From Rosellinia necatrix (lineage: Eukaryota > Ascomycota > Sordariomycetes > Xylariales > Xylariaceae), in assembly GCA_021209875.1 (NCBI GenBank), contig JAGYVD010000004.1, forward strand, positions 3,819,001-3,883,000: a stretch of 64,000 bases of DNA, read 5' to 3'. Positions within the stretch are counted from its first letter, which is position 1. Each line of letters opens with the position of its first letter. The notes beneath the pieces are model-generated. The model was not told where the DNA came from, did no database searches, and saw nothing but the letters and a program-made list of their open reading frames with translations. Below are positions 24,717 through 37,453 of this stretch, in pieces. The position numbers and the translations under genes are program-made.

Positions 24717-27144
24717 GGATTGCTTCGGAACAGCTGTCGGTGCTTTGTTGCCTTGGGGTTTCATGAGAAGGGAAACTTGACTATTGAATTTTGTATCGGC
24801 TCTCCTTGGATGTACAATTACATACCTGCTTGTGCAGCGGCGTCTCTGGCTCTGGCGTTGGATGGGCTGGATTACTATGATAACGGATGAAACGACTGTC
24901 TTTTTCTGATGAATCTGATGACTGGTGCGCGTGATTGATGTCAGCCCATTCTTTCCTTGTCTGGTTGGTTACAGTGTGTTATCGCCTGACAGTAGATGCG
25001 AGGATGAGCTCTTAACGGTTGCGCGCGTGTCGTTACATTTAGCTCCGTGGTCCTCTTTTTCTTCAGGAGGACCACTGATTGTGGTTGTTCAGTTACCGTC
25101 GAGGAGCTGAGGAGAGGGAGGATTTCCACAATCCGCCCATTCGCTGTCACATGCCGAGACAAGGGGGTAATAATGTCTCAGCGCCGGAGATCTATTCTGA
25201 GGCGAGAAAGAGCGCCATCGTCTACAGATGCCCATTATCCGGACCAGCGCGGGCGGGCGCCCCTCATCTTGGGGCATCGACCCGCTCGCGGGGCGGAAGG
25301 TAGAGCCGGCGTGCGCTCGCGGTTGCGATTGCGGCGGTGGCGACGAGCGGGCGGCGATGTATGTGTTCATGCTTCCCAGCCAGCCTCCGCCTGCGGGGGC
25401 GCACCGCGAAAGGGGGGAGGGGGAGAGGAGAGAGAGGTTGTCATACGATATACTACAGTATGTACCCTACACAGTGACAAGGCGCGGCTCGCTCCATGTG
25501 TCAGAGTGTAGGGATTACCACCCAAGACTCAAGAGAGAGAGGGCGGGTTAGGTGGGTGGGTGTGAGGGTGGGTGTCACTCTCGGGCCGGGGGCGCGTCCC
25601 AAAGGATTGGGAACATACATATGTGCCGGGGGGCCTGGCCCGTGGCTTGCTTTGCACAACGGCAGGCAATTCCTATCCGATTATGACGAGGAGTTCATTC
25701 ACGGAGCTGCGCTGCCCATTTCCTACACGTCACAGGCTCCCTCCCCCGATCGGCGTCATTGGATCTTCTTCTCCTCCCCCTTCGGTCGCGCTCGCCGTCT
25801 GCAATCCGGTATTGTGTCATGAGCGGGCGCCGGAAGAAAAAAAAAAAAAAAAAAGGTGATCGGTTGTTTGGATGGTCGTGGAAGCTGCCTTGTGGTGCGT
25901 GCGGACCATCCGAGGAAGGGCTTGATGGATGCCCGGGCTAGGTAGTTGTTAAATTAGTCCCCCTTCGGGATGCCAATCCGGGCCTTACCGGGGGTGGCAT
26001 ACGAATGAATGCCTTACGGAAGGTTGGGTTATTCCCATGATACACTATTGGCCGTGATTAAATTGGACACTTGGGGGTTCAACTACCGCAGGCGCAGGTC
26101 TACCGTTAGGATTCATGGACGGCCTCCTACAATAGGGGGAGAGGAGGAGAAGGAAGGAAAAAAGAAAAAAGGAAAAACAGACTACCTTGTTAAACGACGA
26201 ATGGTCCCGGTACAGCGCCGGTCCAGAAATGCCGATATTGTCTCGTGTTTGATAATGTCATATCGAACATAGGTCATCTGTCCCTCATTGGTTCTCCTCG
26301 AGCAGCGCGCCTCATATGAGCTGATTCTTGGCTGCTACTCTCAAGCGAAGTCCTACACATTCGATCGGGGAAGCTTTCGTTTTGGGGTGGTAATGTCAGG
26401 GGCCGTGGGAGTCCCTATCACGATAGGCGACCGGTAGGACTAGCGGCGGCGGCCGGGGAATAGTCAGGTAGCCAGCGCTCTTGACGATGAATGTTACGTA
26501 GTAGTACCACCCTGGAAATAGCCGGAGCCGCGGCCGCGTACAACCGACTGCGGTACCCCGTGCTTCCTACCGAAACCCTTAACCCTTAACCCTTTCGATC
26601 CGTCGGTGTAGGGGGCCCAATAGGCGTGGCCGCGCCAAGTGTCCATAGCTACCCATTGGAGAAGATTATTGACAGACGTTTAGTGTATAGCCTAAGCCAT
26701 TGAAGGGTCCAGGGCCATGTCCATGTCTTGATATGCTATCCCTTGCAGGAACTCCTCCTACTAGGCCTAGTGCGCAGCCCCGTGGACGATCTCGCGCTAG
26801 TGCTAGTGTAGAGAACGTACGAAGTAAAAAGCAGGACTAGACGATCATGGTCTAATATGGGAGTAACATACCGAACATGTATACCCCATGCGACACCCAA
26901 TCCCATCCCGGAGAGCAACGGCGTGGCATTATAGGCACGGCGTCGCATGATCTTACTAAAGATGGGCACTCGAGCGTTCGTACAAGGCTGTGCGTAGGAA
27001 TAGAACATATTGGGTCTAGGTGTGACTCGGCGCCGATCTAGTCGTATCGTGGACGTTGCCGGGGGTAGTCCTTCTGGAGATACCGCGAAATGGTGCATGT
27101 GGCAGAAGGTCGAGTGCCGCGCGGGGCGACACAAACGACGAAAC

Positions 27145-27191
27145 AAACAACGAAGCCAACAACGAAGCCAACAACGAAGCCAACAACGAAA
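27145..27191 (+). repeat. 12-bp tandem array AACAACGAAGCC
   Basis: About four near-perfect copies of a 12-base unit in the long spacer. Open frames reading through it give CWLR or QQRS repeats, a by-product of the array. Confidence 0.85.
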
Positions 27192-29020
27192 CAGCCCACC
27201 AGATAATTGACATGACGGTGACAGCGCAGTAATGTGCGACATACAACTCGGGTCCCCGGGCACCCGGGTCGTCTAAACATAGCGCTTGCCCGCTACTACC
27301 GCGCCGGCGCTTAGAGGGACGAGACAACGGGCGGATTGGAGGTGATACGAGTGCGAGTGTGGTGGTATTGCAGCATGCTGGCTGGCTGGCTTCGTTGGGG
27401 GAGGAGGGAGGAGGGGGAAGAGAGGGGGAGCTGGGCAAATAAGCGTCGAGGACCGACGACGTTGTGCACTTCGATCTATGCATATCCATCTGTGCCCATC
27501 GGAAACGAATCCACACAGCCCATCGCCTGTCTCTTTACCCCTGGGATGCCTCCTTCCCTCCCCCCTCCCCCCTCCCCTCTTCCCCTTCCCCTCTCCCCTC
27601 CACCTCGCCCCTCCTCCCCAGGGTGACCTCATTGGGAGTTTGGGAGTTTGGGAGTCAGGGTCGGGATCGATGCTGACGACTAAATTTGGAGATTGGAGAG
27701 ATCGGCAAGCTCTGCCTCCACTACACCTTTCATCTTTCGATCGGCGCATAGGTTAATTATGTCCATATTATGTAGTAGTGTAAGCACAGACCGACCTAGA
27801 ATCGCCAACGGTAAAGGACGTCGAACTCGGCACAGAAATATTTTCGCCAATGGCTGTGCAGACGCATTTCCCCCCTACCTACCCTTGATGACTTCTCTTC
27901 GTTTGTCCCTGTTGAAGAATCAGGCCATCGATTCTTTTTTTTTATTCTTTTTTTTTATAGGTCATAGCCGCAGTGGGGTCGGGGGTTCGATGAGATGGAC
28001 CTCTGGGGAAGGCTAGGAGAAGCATGGTACTTTCTTGTCGCTCGGAAAAATAGGCGAAGAGGGGAGGATTTGTCGTCTCCATTCATCATGGCTCCCGGCT
28101 GTGTGGCCGTGTACACTACTGGCGAGGATCCCACCATGTAACTCGTGGTTTCCATCCTGTAGGTAGGTATGCATGTACATATTGACGATGCCTCCCAGCT
28201 GGTGGTTGGATAGTTAAGCCCTATACGGCATTTGGAGCATCGATAGAACCCGACTGGCTGGCTGGCTTCGGATAATGTACCGGGTATAGCAAACACGGCA
28301 AGTGTAGTACGGGTCCTCGTTTAAGTCCTAGGTTGCCGTGGCGTTTATCTATACCAATTATGTATACTACTATTAAGGGAATGGAGTCTTAGATAGGCAT
28401 GGGTTGGTTCAGATTGCGCGCGTGGCATTCTCGCCTTCAGCCTTACCGCCATCTCCGCGGCACATACACCACACCACTACAGCACATATGTGCTTAGCTC
28501 TAATTTCGGGAGTGACAGGGATCGATGTAACTCTTCTAGACCCATGGGACCCTATAACTAACCGAGCTATCGGGAGCTAAGTAGTGTAGGTAAGGTCATC
28601 CAGACGCACAAAGGCAACGTATACCGCACGCCAAACTAACACAGCCGAGCACGTGCCGGGGTACAGACGTCATCTCCATAGGGCAACTAGAGGCGGCCTA
28701 CATACACTACATAATACAATTACTAGTAGTTATTAGCGTGGGAGCGTGCTGGGTTGGCGGAGACTGCGTTGATCGGATGATGCTGAGGCCGTCAGTGGTA
28801 AGTGGTGAACTAATACGAGTCCCTTTGCGGCACTCTCCTTTCTTCGAAGGTAGGGAGCGTACGTAAGGGCTTGCTTATTACAATGCATCAGGTACTACGT
28901 CGCAGTAGGTAGATTACGGCAGAAGCGAGGTGCCGAGGTGAATCACCGGGCCTTTTCTCTCAAATGGTAAATCAGCGGTGCCTGACCTGAATACTTGCCT
29001 ACCTGCCCGCCTGCACACTT

Positions 29021-29057
29021 ACCTTGGGTACCTACCTACCTACCTACCTACCTACCT
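29021..29057. repeat. CCTACC dispersed element, block
   Basis: ACCTTGGGTACC is followed by seven tandem CTAC units, the same building unit as in the other spacer blocks. Confidence 0.7.
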
Positions 29058-30152
29058 GAAGCCATCTGTGCCTTGGTATGCAGGAATTGACAGGTTGGTT
29101 TTAATTGGCTCTCCTTAATTTTGACACCAGTGGATTGGGAGACTCTAAATTTGGCCCTGGTATACCACCACATACAAACTAGTACCCACAGTACATGCGG
29201 CTTACATGCTATACATACATCCTTACTTACCTAAACTACTGGGTCCGTCTACATTTAGGCACACAACCCCGGCTGAGTGGGACTAGCTAAACTCTCAGCT
29301 CATCGTTCATTACCCAATCATGGGCCGCCTCCCCCCTTGTCCTCCAATTCTCCTTCAGCTGTTCGTCTGCTGAGACAGGAACAAGATATTCGTTCAATAA
29401 TGTCGCCTTTTATCCCCTTTCTGGTCTTCCGGTAGAGAGATAGATAGGTAGATGATGTAGAGCTACACTACATGACTTACATGACACTACATATTTGTCA
29501 CAAGTACGGAGTAGTGTATGTGTGTTGTGTTGTATTTGTGTTGTGTCTCCTGTGTCTCCAGTGTCTCCAGTGTCAACTCGCTAGCCCGATCTAGCGTGTT
29601 TGTGTCGAAACCTCCTATCATTGTTTTGAAAGCCTAATAACTCGACAGTAAATAATAGCTCTTTCAATTCGGGCTCTTTAGTCAGGTACTCGAAATTGGA
29701 CAAAGCATCAACGTCTCGGGAAATGATATGTCTCGGAAACGGCACATGTCGGAAATGATGTCTGGAAGACAATGGGCTAAATGCTCCTATGCACGCTCCT
29801 ACGGGTGAGATCTGTGTAGTGAGATGGACACCACGGCCTATTGACTAATGATTCTCTCCCATAGTGCAGAGCGGTAGCAGCCTGGAGCACGCGAGAGTCG
29901 GCGATGCTATCAGCACTAAATTAATATAGGTATGGAGTACTCTGCAGGGAAATACATACAGAAATAATTTTCGTCGATCGCCTGCCATGCTATGGGGCTT
30001 CAGCGCTCTACGCTGGTACGATGGCCCAGGGGTCTAACCGATTTAGGAAGCCTGCCCGGGTGCTTGGCGGTGCTTGCCGTCCTTTTCGGGCGGTTCTTGG
30101 GGGGCTTCGCTCATCTTTGATTTGCGCCGATGCGAAGCAGATGTCGACTACC

Positions 30153-30213
30153 CGCATCCACGCATCCACACATCCACGCATCCACACATCCACGCATCCA
30201 CACATCCACGCAC
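30153..30213 (+). repeat. 16-bp tandem array of CATCCACG/CATCCACA
   Basis: An eight-base unit alternates between a G-ended and an A-ended form, giving a 16-base higher-order period, about 3.5 copies. Confidence 0.85.
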
Positions 30214-31035
30214 GCACAAACCATGTCAACGGCTATGGGCGCACGTCGGTCCCCCTCTCGACGATATTACTGTGCTATTGCATCATCTTGGCCACGGTGG
30301 GAGGAAAGGGGCACAGCAGCGCGCGGAGCTAATTTGGTCAGAAGCGTCGGGATTTGCCAATTATATCCATGGCATCGGCCGCTCTTCTCAGCCCAGCCAA
30401 ACTAGCCCCAAGCAATGCCACGACGCCTTCGGAGGGTACACTCGAGCGGGGGCTAGCTCTGCAACAGCGAGCATGGTTCAACCTCTCATCTCGGTCGGGT
30501 GCAACGGCATGGGGCTGGGCATGGGCCCGGGGGGGTCTAGGAAGAGCAAGGATCGTGGTAAGGCTGTTCCGTCCGGTCAGGGCGAGAGTTGTTGCCTTTT
30601 TTTTTTGTTACAAAAACCGACCCTGCATTGGCCGTCGTTGATCCGCTCAGGGGGTTTTTGTTTCCTCGGGCAGACCACACCTCAAAGACTATACGTACTC
30701 CACTGACTTCGCTTCGCTCTGTCGACTGTACTCCATCCCGTCGGCAGCGGTATATATGAAGCGGAGATCCTGCCGATGCTGGCGGCCCAAGTGCTAGTTA
30801 TTGAGTGCCAGACTAGTTTCACTTCCGCCACACATACCCATCTTCCTCCTCCTCCTCCTCCTCCACCACCACCTTCTCCACCTATCCCGCCTAATCTCGC
30901 CTCCCCTCCCAGGGCTTCCCGACATTCGTTCTCTCTAGGAGGATCGAGGCCACTCCTCTGTTCTTATTCCGCGCTCTCATTGCTTATTCCTAGCCACCCG
31001 GGACCGGGTCCCCGAACGCGGGTCATTCCGAGACC

Positions 31036-34000
31036 ATGCCGTCGGCTACTACAAACGGTGAAGCGGGGGCGGCACGGGCGACTGGAGTAGATTGCCTTCT
31101 TACGAATGGGGATGGGGCTGCCAATGGCGTCCGGGGGAGACCAAACAGCCTGCAGGCGAACGGCACAAACGGCTTCGGCAGCTTGAACGGCCGAGCAGAG
31201 ACATGGCCCAACGGGCCCACCCGCCCATCGAGCCGGAGTTCGTCGAATGGCACAGCAAATGGCCATCCCCCCAGCTCCGATGCCACAGATCCCCACGGCG
31301 CCTTCGAGAACGAAGCCGGTGGACCACGATCTCGTACTTTCGCCCACATACGGACCTGGGCCGACGACCGTAGGCAGCCCTACCCGCGGATTTCCAAGCC
31401 GATGGAATTAATGCGACGTGCCTATGACTGTGTTGTCATTGGCTCAGGGTATGGTGGCTCCGTTGCTGCGGCGCGGATGTCTCGCGCAGGCAAGCGCGTC
31501 TGTCTTCTGGAGCGCGGCAAAGAGCGGTGGCCGGGCGAGTTCCCAACTGGTACTAGGGAAGCCCTCGATGCACTACATTTTTCCGGCGAAATTGCGCCGA
31601 AATGGCTACCTAAAAAGGTCGTCCATGGCGGAGATCCCACCGGCCAGTATCACCTGATCTTCGGCAATGGCCAGAACGCCGTAGTCGGCAACGGTAAGTT
31701 ATGCCTTCTATCATCATGCAGCGCATTCGAAGCTTATACGTTTGACAGGACTCGGGGGGACAAGTTTGATGAACGCCAATGTCTTCCTGGAGGCTGATGA
31801 CGACGTACTCCAATTTGATCAATGGCCCAAGGAGATTAGAGAAAACAGGGGCTGCTTGAAACCATGTGAGTAGCTATTTTACCCACCGGCATGTAGCCAA
31901 CGGAAGGTCTGGCTCAGGTCCGCCTATTGGTAAACTAACTTTCAGTTGCGGCTAGATTACAAGAAGGTTGAAGATGTGCTGGAACCCGAAGAGTACCCTA
32001 AAGATTGGCCCAAGCTTCCGAAGCTTGAACTTCTCAAGAAGCAGGCAGACTACCTAAATATGACAGACAAGTTTAGTCGAGTGAGACAGACGACTCGGTT
32101 CCGCAACGGGCCGAACAGCTGCGGCGTTGAAATGTCTGCATCTGCTGCTACCGGTCAAGACCTCACTGGCTTGAACGACGGCTCGAAGAACACTACACTT
32201 GTCACCTACCTGGCCGATGCTTGGAACTGGGGTGCCGACATGTTCTGCGAATCGGAGGTGCGATACATTACAAAGTCACCCGATGGCGATGGTTACCTCG
32301 TTTACTTCGCCTGGCACGGCGGGAATCGCGGCCACTTCAAAGCTAACCTCCACGATGACTTGATGTGGGTTCATGCGAAAGAAGCCGTGTTTCTCGGCGC
32401 CGGTGCCATCGGCACAACGGAAATCTTACTTCGGAGTAAACAAATGGGCCTGAAGATGAGTGACAGAGTTGGCCAGAACATGAGCGGTAATGGGGACATG
32501 TTGGCCTTCGGGTAAGCCGCGCATAATTCTATTCTGTTCGGACCAATTTCTGACCCTTCCCAGTTATAACACAGATCATGAGGTCAATGCTATGGGAAGA
32601 CAATTTCCATCGCCATATCATCCGATCGGGCCTTGCATTACTGGCATCATCGACAACAGAAAAGGCCATGAGAACCCGTTGGACGGCTACGTCATTGAGG
32701 AAGGTGCTATTCCAGCAGCGCTTGTCCCTTTTATGCAGGTACTCCTCGAAACTATGCCTGGCAGCGTTGAGATGACGGGAGAGTCACTTGTCAAGACAGT
32801 CAAGGCAAACCTCGCCCGTGCCGGTAGTGCTTTCTTAGGGCCGTATTTCCGAAAAGGCGCTATCGAGAGGACGCAGGTCTACCTTATTATGTCCCATGAC
32901 AGTACGTGATCTTGATGCAAATAATAGCTATTACCCGATACTAACAGACGACAGGCACCCAGGCATTTCTAACGCTAAAAGAGGACAAACCGGTACTTGA
33001 ATTCATTGGTGTTGGTCGTAGCGACCATGTTAAGACCTTGAATCGCGTTCTAGAGAAGGCGACCCGAGCCGTCGGAGGGACATTTGTGCAAAACCCCTTT
33101 TATTCTCTCATGGACCAACAACAGATCACAGTTCATCCGATCGGGTAAGCTTTCGGCCCCGCGCTTCGAATCACATTGAGACTAACATGCGATGATCCAG
33201 TGGTGCTTGTATGGCCGACAATGGCAATATAGGTGTAACGAACCATGCCGGTGAAGTATTCACAGGGGATGGCAGGGAGGTCTACGATGGTCTCATTGTC
33301 ACCGACGGCGCGCTCATTCCGACTTCTTTGGGAGCTAACCCGTTTGCAACCATCACCGCCTTAGCAGAACGTTCCTTAGACTTGTACACAAAGAAGAAGA
33401 AACTCTACATTAACGACGAACAGAACGAACTGCTTGATCTGTTTGGCCCTCCTAAGCACCCAAAATATCGACAAAAGCGTGCCCGAGAATGGCAGGGGCC
33501 GGATGAGAGGGAAGAAGACGATGGAATCTATAACGCGCACAAATGCATATCTTCCGCTCGTCGCACCAAAGATAGTGGCTTTGGCTTTACCGAGGTGATG
33601 TCCGGGCATATCCATCGCCTGAACCAGGATGATGGGGGCAACCTGGGGGACGGCATTGATGACTACGAGCTAGCAGCGAGAACTGCGAAGTCTTTATGCG
33701 AGACGGCACGCTTCTTCCTTAGTGTGCAGGCTTTCAACACAAGAACTGTCGTACATGACCCTAGGCACTCAGCAAACTTAACGGGCACATTCTCATGCCC
33801 GACGCTTGAGGGATCCCCCTTTATGGTTCGACGGGGAAATTTCAACCTGTTTCTAGTTGACACCAAAGCACCAGGAACTCGAAATCTCACTTACGATTTT
33901 GACCTCTACGGCACGAATAAGCGGAGGCTGCACTTCCACGGTTACAAGGTGGTCGATTCGTCGGTCGCACTCTCACCAGCACATTTCTGGAGGTCTACAA

Positions 34001-35505
34001 GCACACTGTACGTCACAATTCGCGAGCGGCCCTTGAGGAGATCAAGGGAGTACTCGGATGATGGCGAAGACCCCTGTCTGAGGGGCAAAATTGTCGCTCG
34101 CGGCATTATGCGAATCCAGCCGCGAGACTTTCTATCCGAGATGCTCACGTTAAGCCCAACTGGCAGTAACGTCTTTGAGAAGGTGAAGAGCGTGGCAAAT
34201 TTCATGACCTTCTTCACCCGGAAATCCATGTCCTTGTTCCTGGCACCTCTCATGCCACTCCAATATCCCAGCCAAATCTACACGGGCTTTGTCAACCCTA
34301 CACCCCGCACCAAGGCGTACAAGATCACGGCTGAGGATGGTGTTCATACTAGCTTGTATATGTGGGAACCAACCAACACTTCCGTTCCGACCAAGAACCT
34401 GTTTATGATACCCGGCGCTTCTGTGGATCATCAGATCTACGCGCTGCCCACGATTCGTCTCAATGCCGTCAATTATTTTCGACGGGCTGGCTATCGCGTC
34501 TTCATCTCAATTCATCGGATTGGTGTGCTGATGGAAGCACAAAATAACTGGACAACGTTTGACACGCGTCTCGATATTCGGGCGTGCCTCGAGTTCATCC
34601 GCAGAAAGTATCCCACCTATGCGGACCCTGTCCCTGGCAGCCCCGAAAACGAGACAGACGGCGAGAAGGCCGAGCCCGAAGCGGTCTATACCATCGCCCA
34701 CTGTATGGGCAGCGTAGCGTTCTCGGCAGGACTCCTCGACGGCAAGATCCCGGCGAGATGGGTTAAGGGTGTGACATGCAGTCAGGTATTTATGAACCCG
34801 ATCTGGAACTGCATGAACATGATTAAGCTCCTGGCCCTGCCGATCCCTGCCGACAGGCTATACCGTTTCTTCGCGGGCAACTGGTTCAGCTGCAGCACCG
34901 GAGTAAATGACAGCTACATCCAGAAGGCGCTGAACGAGTTGCTACGTTTGATGCCGGACCACCGCAAGGAGATATGCAACAACGCGAGCTGCCACCGGAT
35001 CTCGCTCGTGTTCGCGCGCTGTTGGAACCACCGTAACCTCAACGAGGCGACGCACCGACAGATCGACCGCTTCTTCGGCGGGGTCAACATGTCGCTACTG
35101 CACCTCCTGATGAGGCAGGGCCTCGAGGGTCACGTCATGTCTAACCAACCTGTATACGAGCATCTCGACACCCCAGAAAACGTTCGTAAGCTCAAGGGGC
35201 TCCCCTTCCTGCTCTTCGTCGGCGGGGACAACGCCGTTTTGAGCCCGGAGAGCACGGAGCGCACCTACGAGGTGCTCACGGATACCTTCAGCGGCCACCA
35301 GAACGCCGGCATCCAGTACCGCCGCCGGGTGGTGCCCGGCTACGGACACCTCGACTGCTGGATGGGCCGCAATGCCTGGAAAGACGTCTACCCGTTCGTT
35401 TTGGAGGAAGTGGATCGCGTGGTTCGTGGGCCGAATTACGAGTTCAAGGAGCCCGACGACGAGTTCAAGGCGCTGATCGATTCGGGCGAACTCCTCGCCC
35501 AGTAA
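31036..35505 (+). CDS. GMC-type FAD oxidoreductase (cholesterol-oxidase-like) fused to an alpha/beta hydrolase
   Basis: The model is join(31036..31693, 31749..31865, 31956..32511, 32564..32901, 32955..33144, 33201..35505), 1,387 residues; every junction keeps frame (for example NG/LGGTS, LKPY/YKKVED, FG/YNTDHEV, PIG/GACMA). Residues 1-125 are low complexity and Asn/Gly-rich. The oxidoreductase begins with the Rossmann motif VVIGSGYGGSVAAARM near 131-146, then NGLGGTSLMNANVF, and ends near 690 with GALIPTSLGANPFATI, a GMC/cholesterol-oxidase FAD-binding end. A middle beta-rich region (about 770-960) links to an alpha/beta hydrolase starting near 1015 (NLFMIPGASVDHQ). Its nucleophile elbow reads AHCMGS near 1118, with an acid in GGDNAVLSPES near 1296 and a His in GYGHLDCW near 1336. 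Large proteins of this layout occur in fungi; the substrate is unknown. No secretion signal or membrane span is evident. Sterol or lipid oxidation followed by hydrolysis is inference only. Confidence 0.9.
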
Positions 35506-36382
35506 AGAAGGTAAAAAAAGGGTGCTTAGTATAGATGCCGGCTGTGCAGACCAACCGGGAAAAGAGATATGTTGTACGACGTTGTATGAATATAATGGCC
35601 AAAAATGTATACAGGGCCCGGCTGTGGAAAATAGGACAGGGTTTCCGTGGGCGTTGGGGTTCAATCGGGCTGGGACGGGGGGGCATGGTCGGTAACATTC
35701 TGGTCGGTTTTCTTCTCTTGCACTATAACCTACATCCCCATTCACTTTGGGTGTAGCTTCTCTCGACTAGATGGATGGTTCTCGTCCAGCATTAGAGCGC
35801 ATGTCTAGGTAGTTGGGAGTCAGTGGGGAGGATGCTTTGGTTCATATTAAAATCATCTTTGTCTCATTTTGGGGTTTGGAAGCGGACTTTGTCGCCTTGA
35901 TACCTGTCTTTAAGGCTATTGACCAATTGCGCATTTGCCTTCTATCGATGTTGAGGTGAAACTTCTAAGCAGAGGTGAAGTGAGTGATGGTACAACCTTG
36001 GAGTGTGGTGTTTAGCCCACCACCTCTGCAATGATCCGGCCACCCTCTCTCATTACGTTGCTTTTTGTGTTGTTCGTCTTGGTGATGGCCGGGCTTTGAT
36101 TGCCAGCAGGTGAGCCCTCTTGCCTCCGGTTGGATAGAGTTGCAAACTTACTTAAGGTAGCAGCTGACAGGTTGAGTGACACAGCTATCTATCTATTCAC
36201 TCGGTGTTCCAGCCCGCTATTGAGACGATACAAACTGAGAACCCGACTGGATACGTCATGGGTCGCATCAAAGTGTTTTCTCCTATGCGGTTTGTGGTCG
36301 CTCCGCGGATCGCCAACCGGGAAATGCCACGCACCCTCGTGGGTTTCTTGGCTTCTGCTGTTGTTTACAGGAAGTTCAAGTC

Positions 36383-36438
36383 ACGGGACAGCATTTACGG
36401 GACAGCATTTACGGGACAGCATTCACGGGACGGCATTC
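36383..36438 (+). repeat. 14-bp tandem array ACGGGACAGCATTT
   Basis: Four copies, the first two identical and the last two differing by one or two bases. Confidence 0.85.
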
Positions 36439-36456
36439 GAGTGGTTCCTATTCATA

Positions 36457-36549
36457 CTACCTAACCTAGGTATTTACCTAGCACCTAAGGTAGGTACCGA
36501 CATACCCAGGCAGTCCAGATGCTGCCTACCTACCTAGGTAGGTACTTAG
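36457..36549. repeat. CCTAGGTAGG dispersed elements, block
   Basis: Contains CTAACCTAGGTATTTACCTAG, CCTAAGGTAGGTACC and GCCTACCTACCTAGGTAGGTAC within 95 bases. Several self-complementary stretches centre on CCTAGG. Confidence 0.7.
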
Positions 36550-36694
36550 GGCGTAACAGTTCATACCCACCGCGGATTGAGTTTATCTTTACCTTATCCC
36601 TCCTTCATTATGAGAAAATGAGAGGGAGCAGCTGCCTGCTCGCCCAGCCTAAGGTACATATTGCCAAAGCTACCACCTAACTTACGTACGTCTC

Positions 36695-36742
36695 AGATAC
36701 CTAACCTAACCTACCTACCTACCTACCTAAGTACCTAGGTAC
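36695..36742. repeat. CCTACC/CCTAGG dispersed elements, block
   Basis: ACCTAACCTAACCTACCTACC is followed by tandem CTAC units and GTACCTAGGTACG; same unit family as the neighbouring block. Confidence 0.7.
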
Positions 36743-37453
36743 GAGGAATTTTCAATTACCAAGGTACATATGGACCACTTCATTACTATGCGGACTTCGC
36801 TAATCTATCTAGGCACGTGGTGTCTCGAGGCACCACCATCACCATCACATCACCCGAAAGATCACCCTTCTCCCCAATCGCCTACCGATACATAGTCTTT
36901 CTTCGGCCCCCGTTTGAGTAGGAGACGGTGCCGAGAGACAAAGTAGTTGGTATGTATGCGCTTGCTGGTAACCGGTACCTAGGTATTTACTTGTTGTACT
37001 TGTTACGGGGTGTGGTGTGTAAGTGGCAGTTTACTAACTGTGCGCACACCTGTAGGTAGCGGGATCTACTATGGTGGACAGCCACACGCCCATACCCCAG
37101 TAAGTACCGGTACATGCCTAGGTAGGTATCAGCCACAGGCTTCGGCACCCGCTGTCGGTCCCTGTCGCCTCGTTGGAGTGTTGATACCTGCACAGGTAGC
37201 TTCCGAGCACCTACCGTCCAGTCGCAGATGGTTGCATGGTCACCCACGACTTACATCTGTATTAGTGGACTCGCAGATCCCGCAGGACGGCCACGGTGAG
37301 CACCATTCGTGTCGCACGACCACCCAGAACCATACACATCCGCCGTGCAGCTCCCGATCCCGCCATCCGCCCACCCTCCAACCGTTAGGGGCTGGCACTA
37401 ACCATCATCGGCTGCATGTCGTCACAGACCGTCCTCGCCGAGCAACCCGGTCA

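Larger units (their letters stand above)
24717..31035. other. 6.3 kb spacer, no convincing gene
   Basis: This is the longest gene-free stretch of the window. It holds a 16-A run near 25838-25854, C/T-rich tracts near 27545-27620, a 12-bp array at 27145-27191, a CCTACC block at 29021-29057, a 16-bp array at 30153-30213 and a (CCT)n run near 30844-30864. Open frames up to about 210 codons follow these repeats and lack family resemblance. The last few hundred bases (CT-rich from about 30830) are probably the leader of the GMC-fusion gene. Repeats and composition suggest slowly eroded, non-coding DNA, but no transposon remains are recognisable. Confidence 0.5.
35506..37453. other. 1.9 kb spacer, repeat-rich
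   Basis: This holds a 14-bp array at 36383-36438 and two blocks of CCTAGGTAGG elements. The last 400 bases form an open frame in phase with the chromodomain gene but lack an upstream ATG, so they are probably its leader. Confidence 0.5.

Noticed and set aside
26576..26594. Telomere-like CCCTTAACCCTTAACCCTT
   Set aside because: The unit is CCCTTAA, not the fungal telomere unit CCCTAA, and there are fewer than three copies.
27016..27749. Long minus-strand frames with CWLR and Pro/Arg repeats
   Set aside because: They read through the 12-bp array and C/T-rich tracts; no start or splice logic and no family signature.
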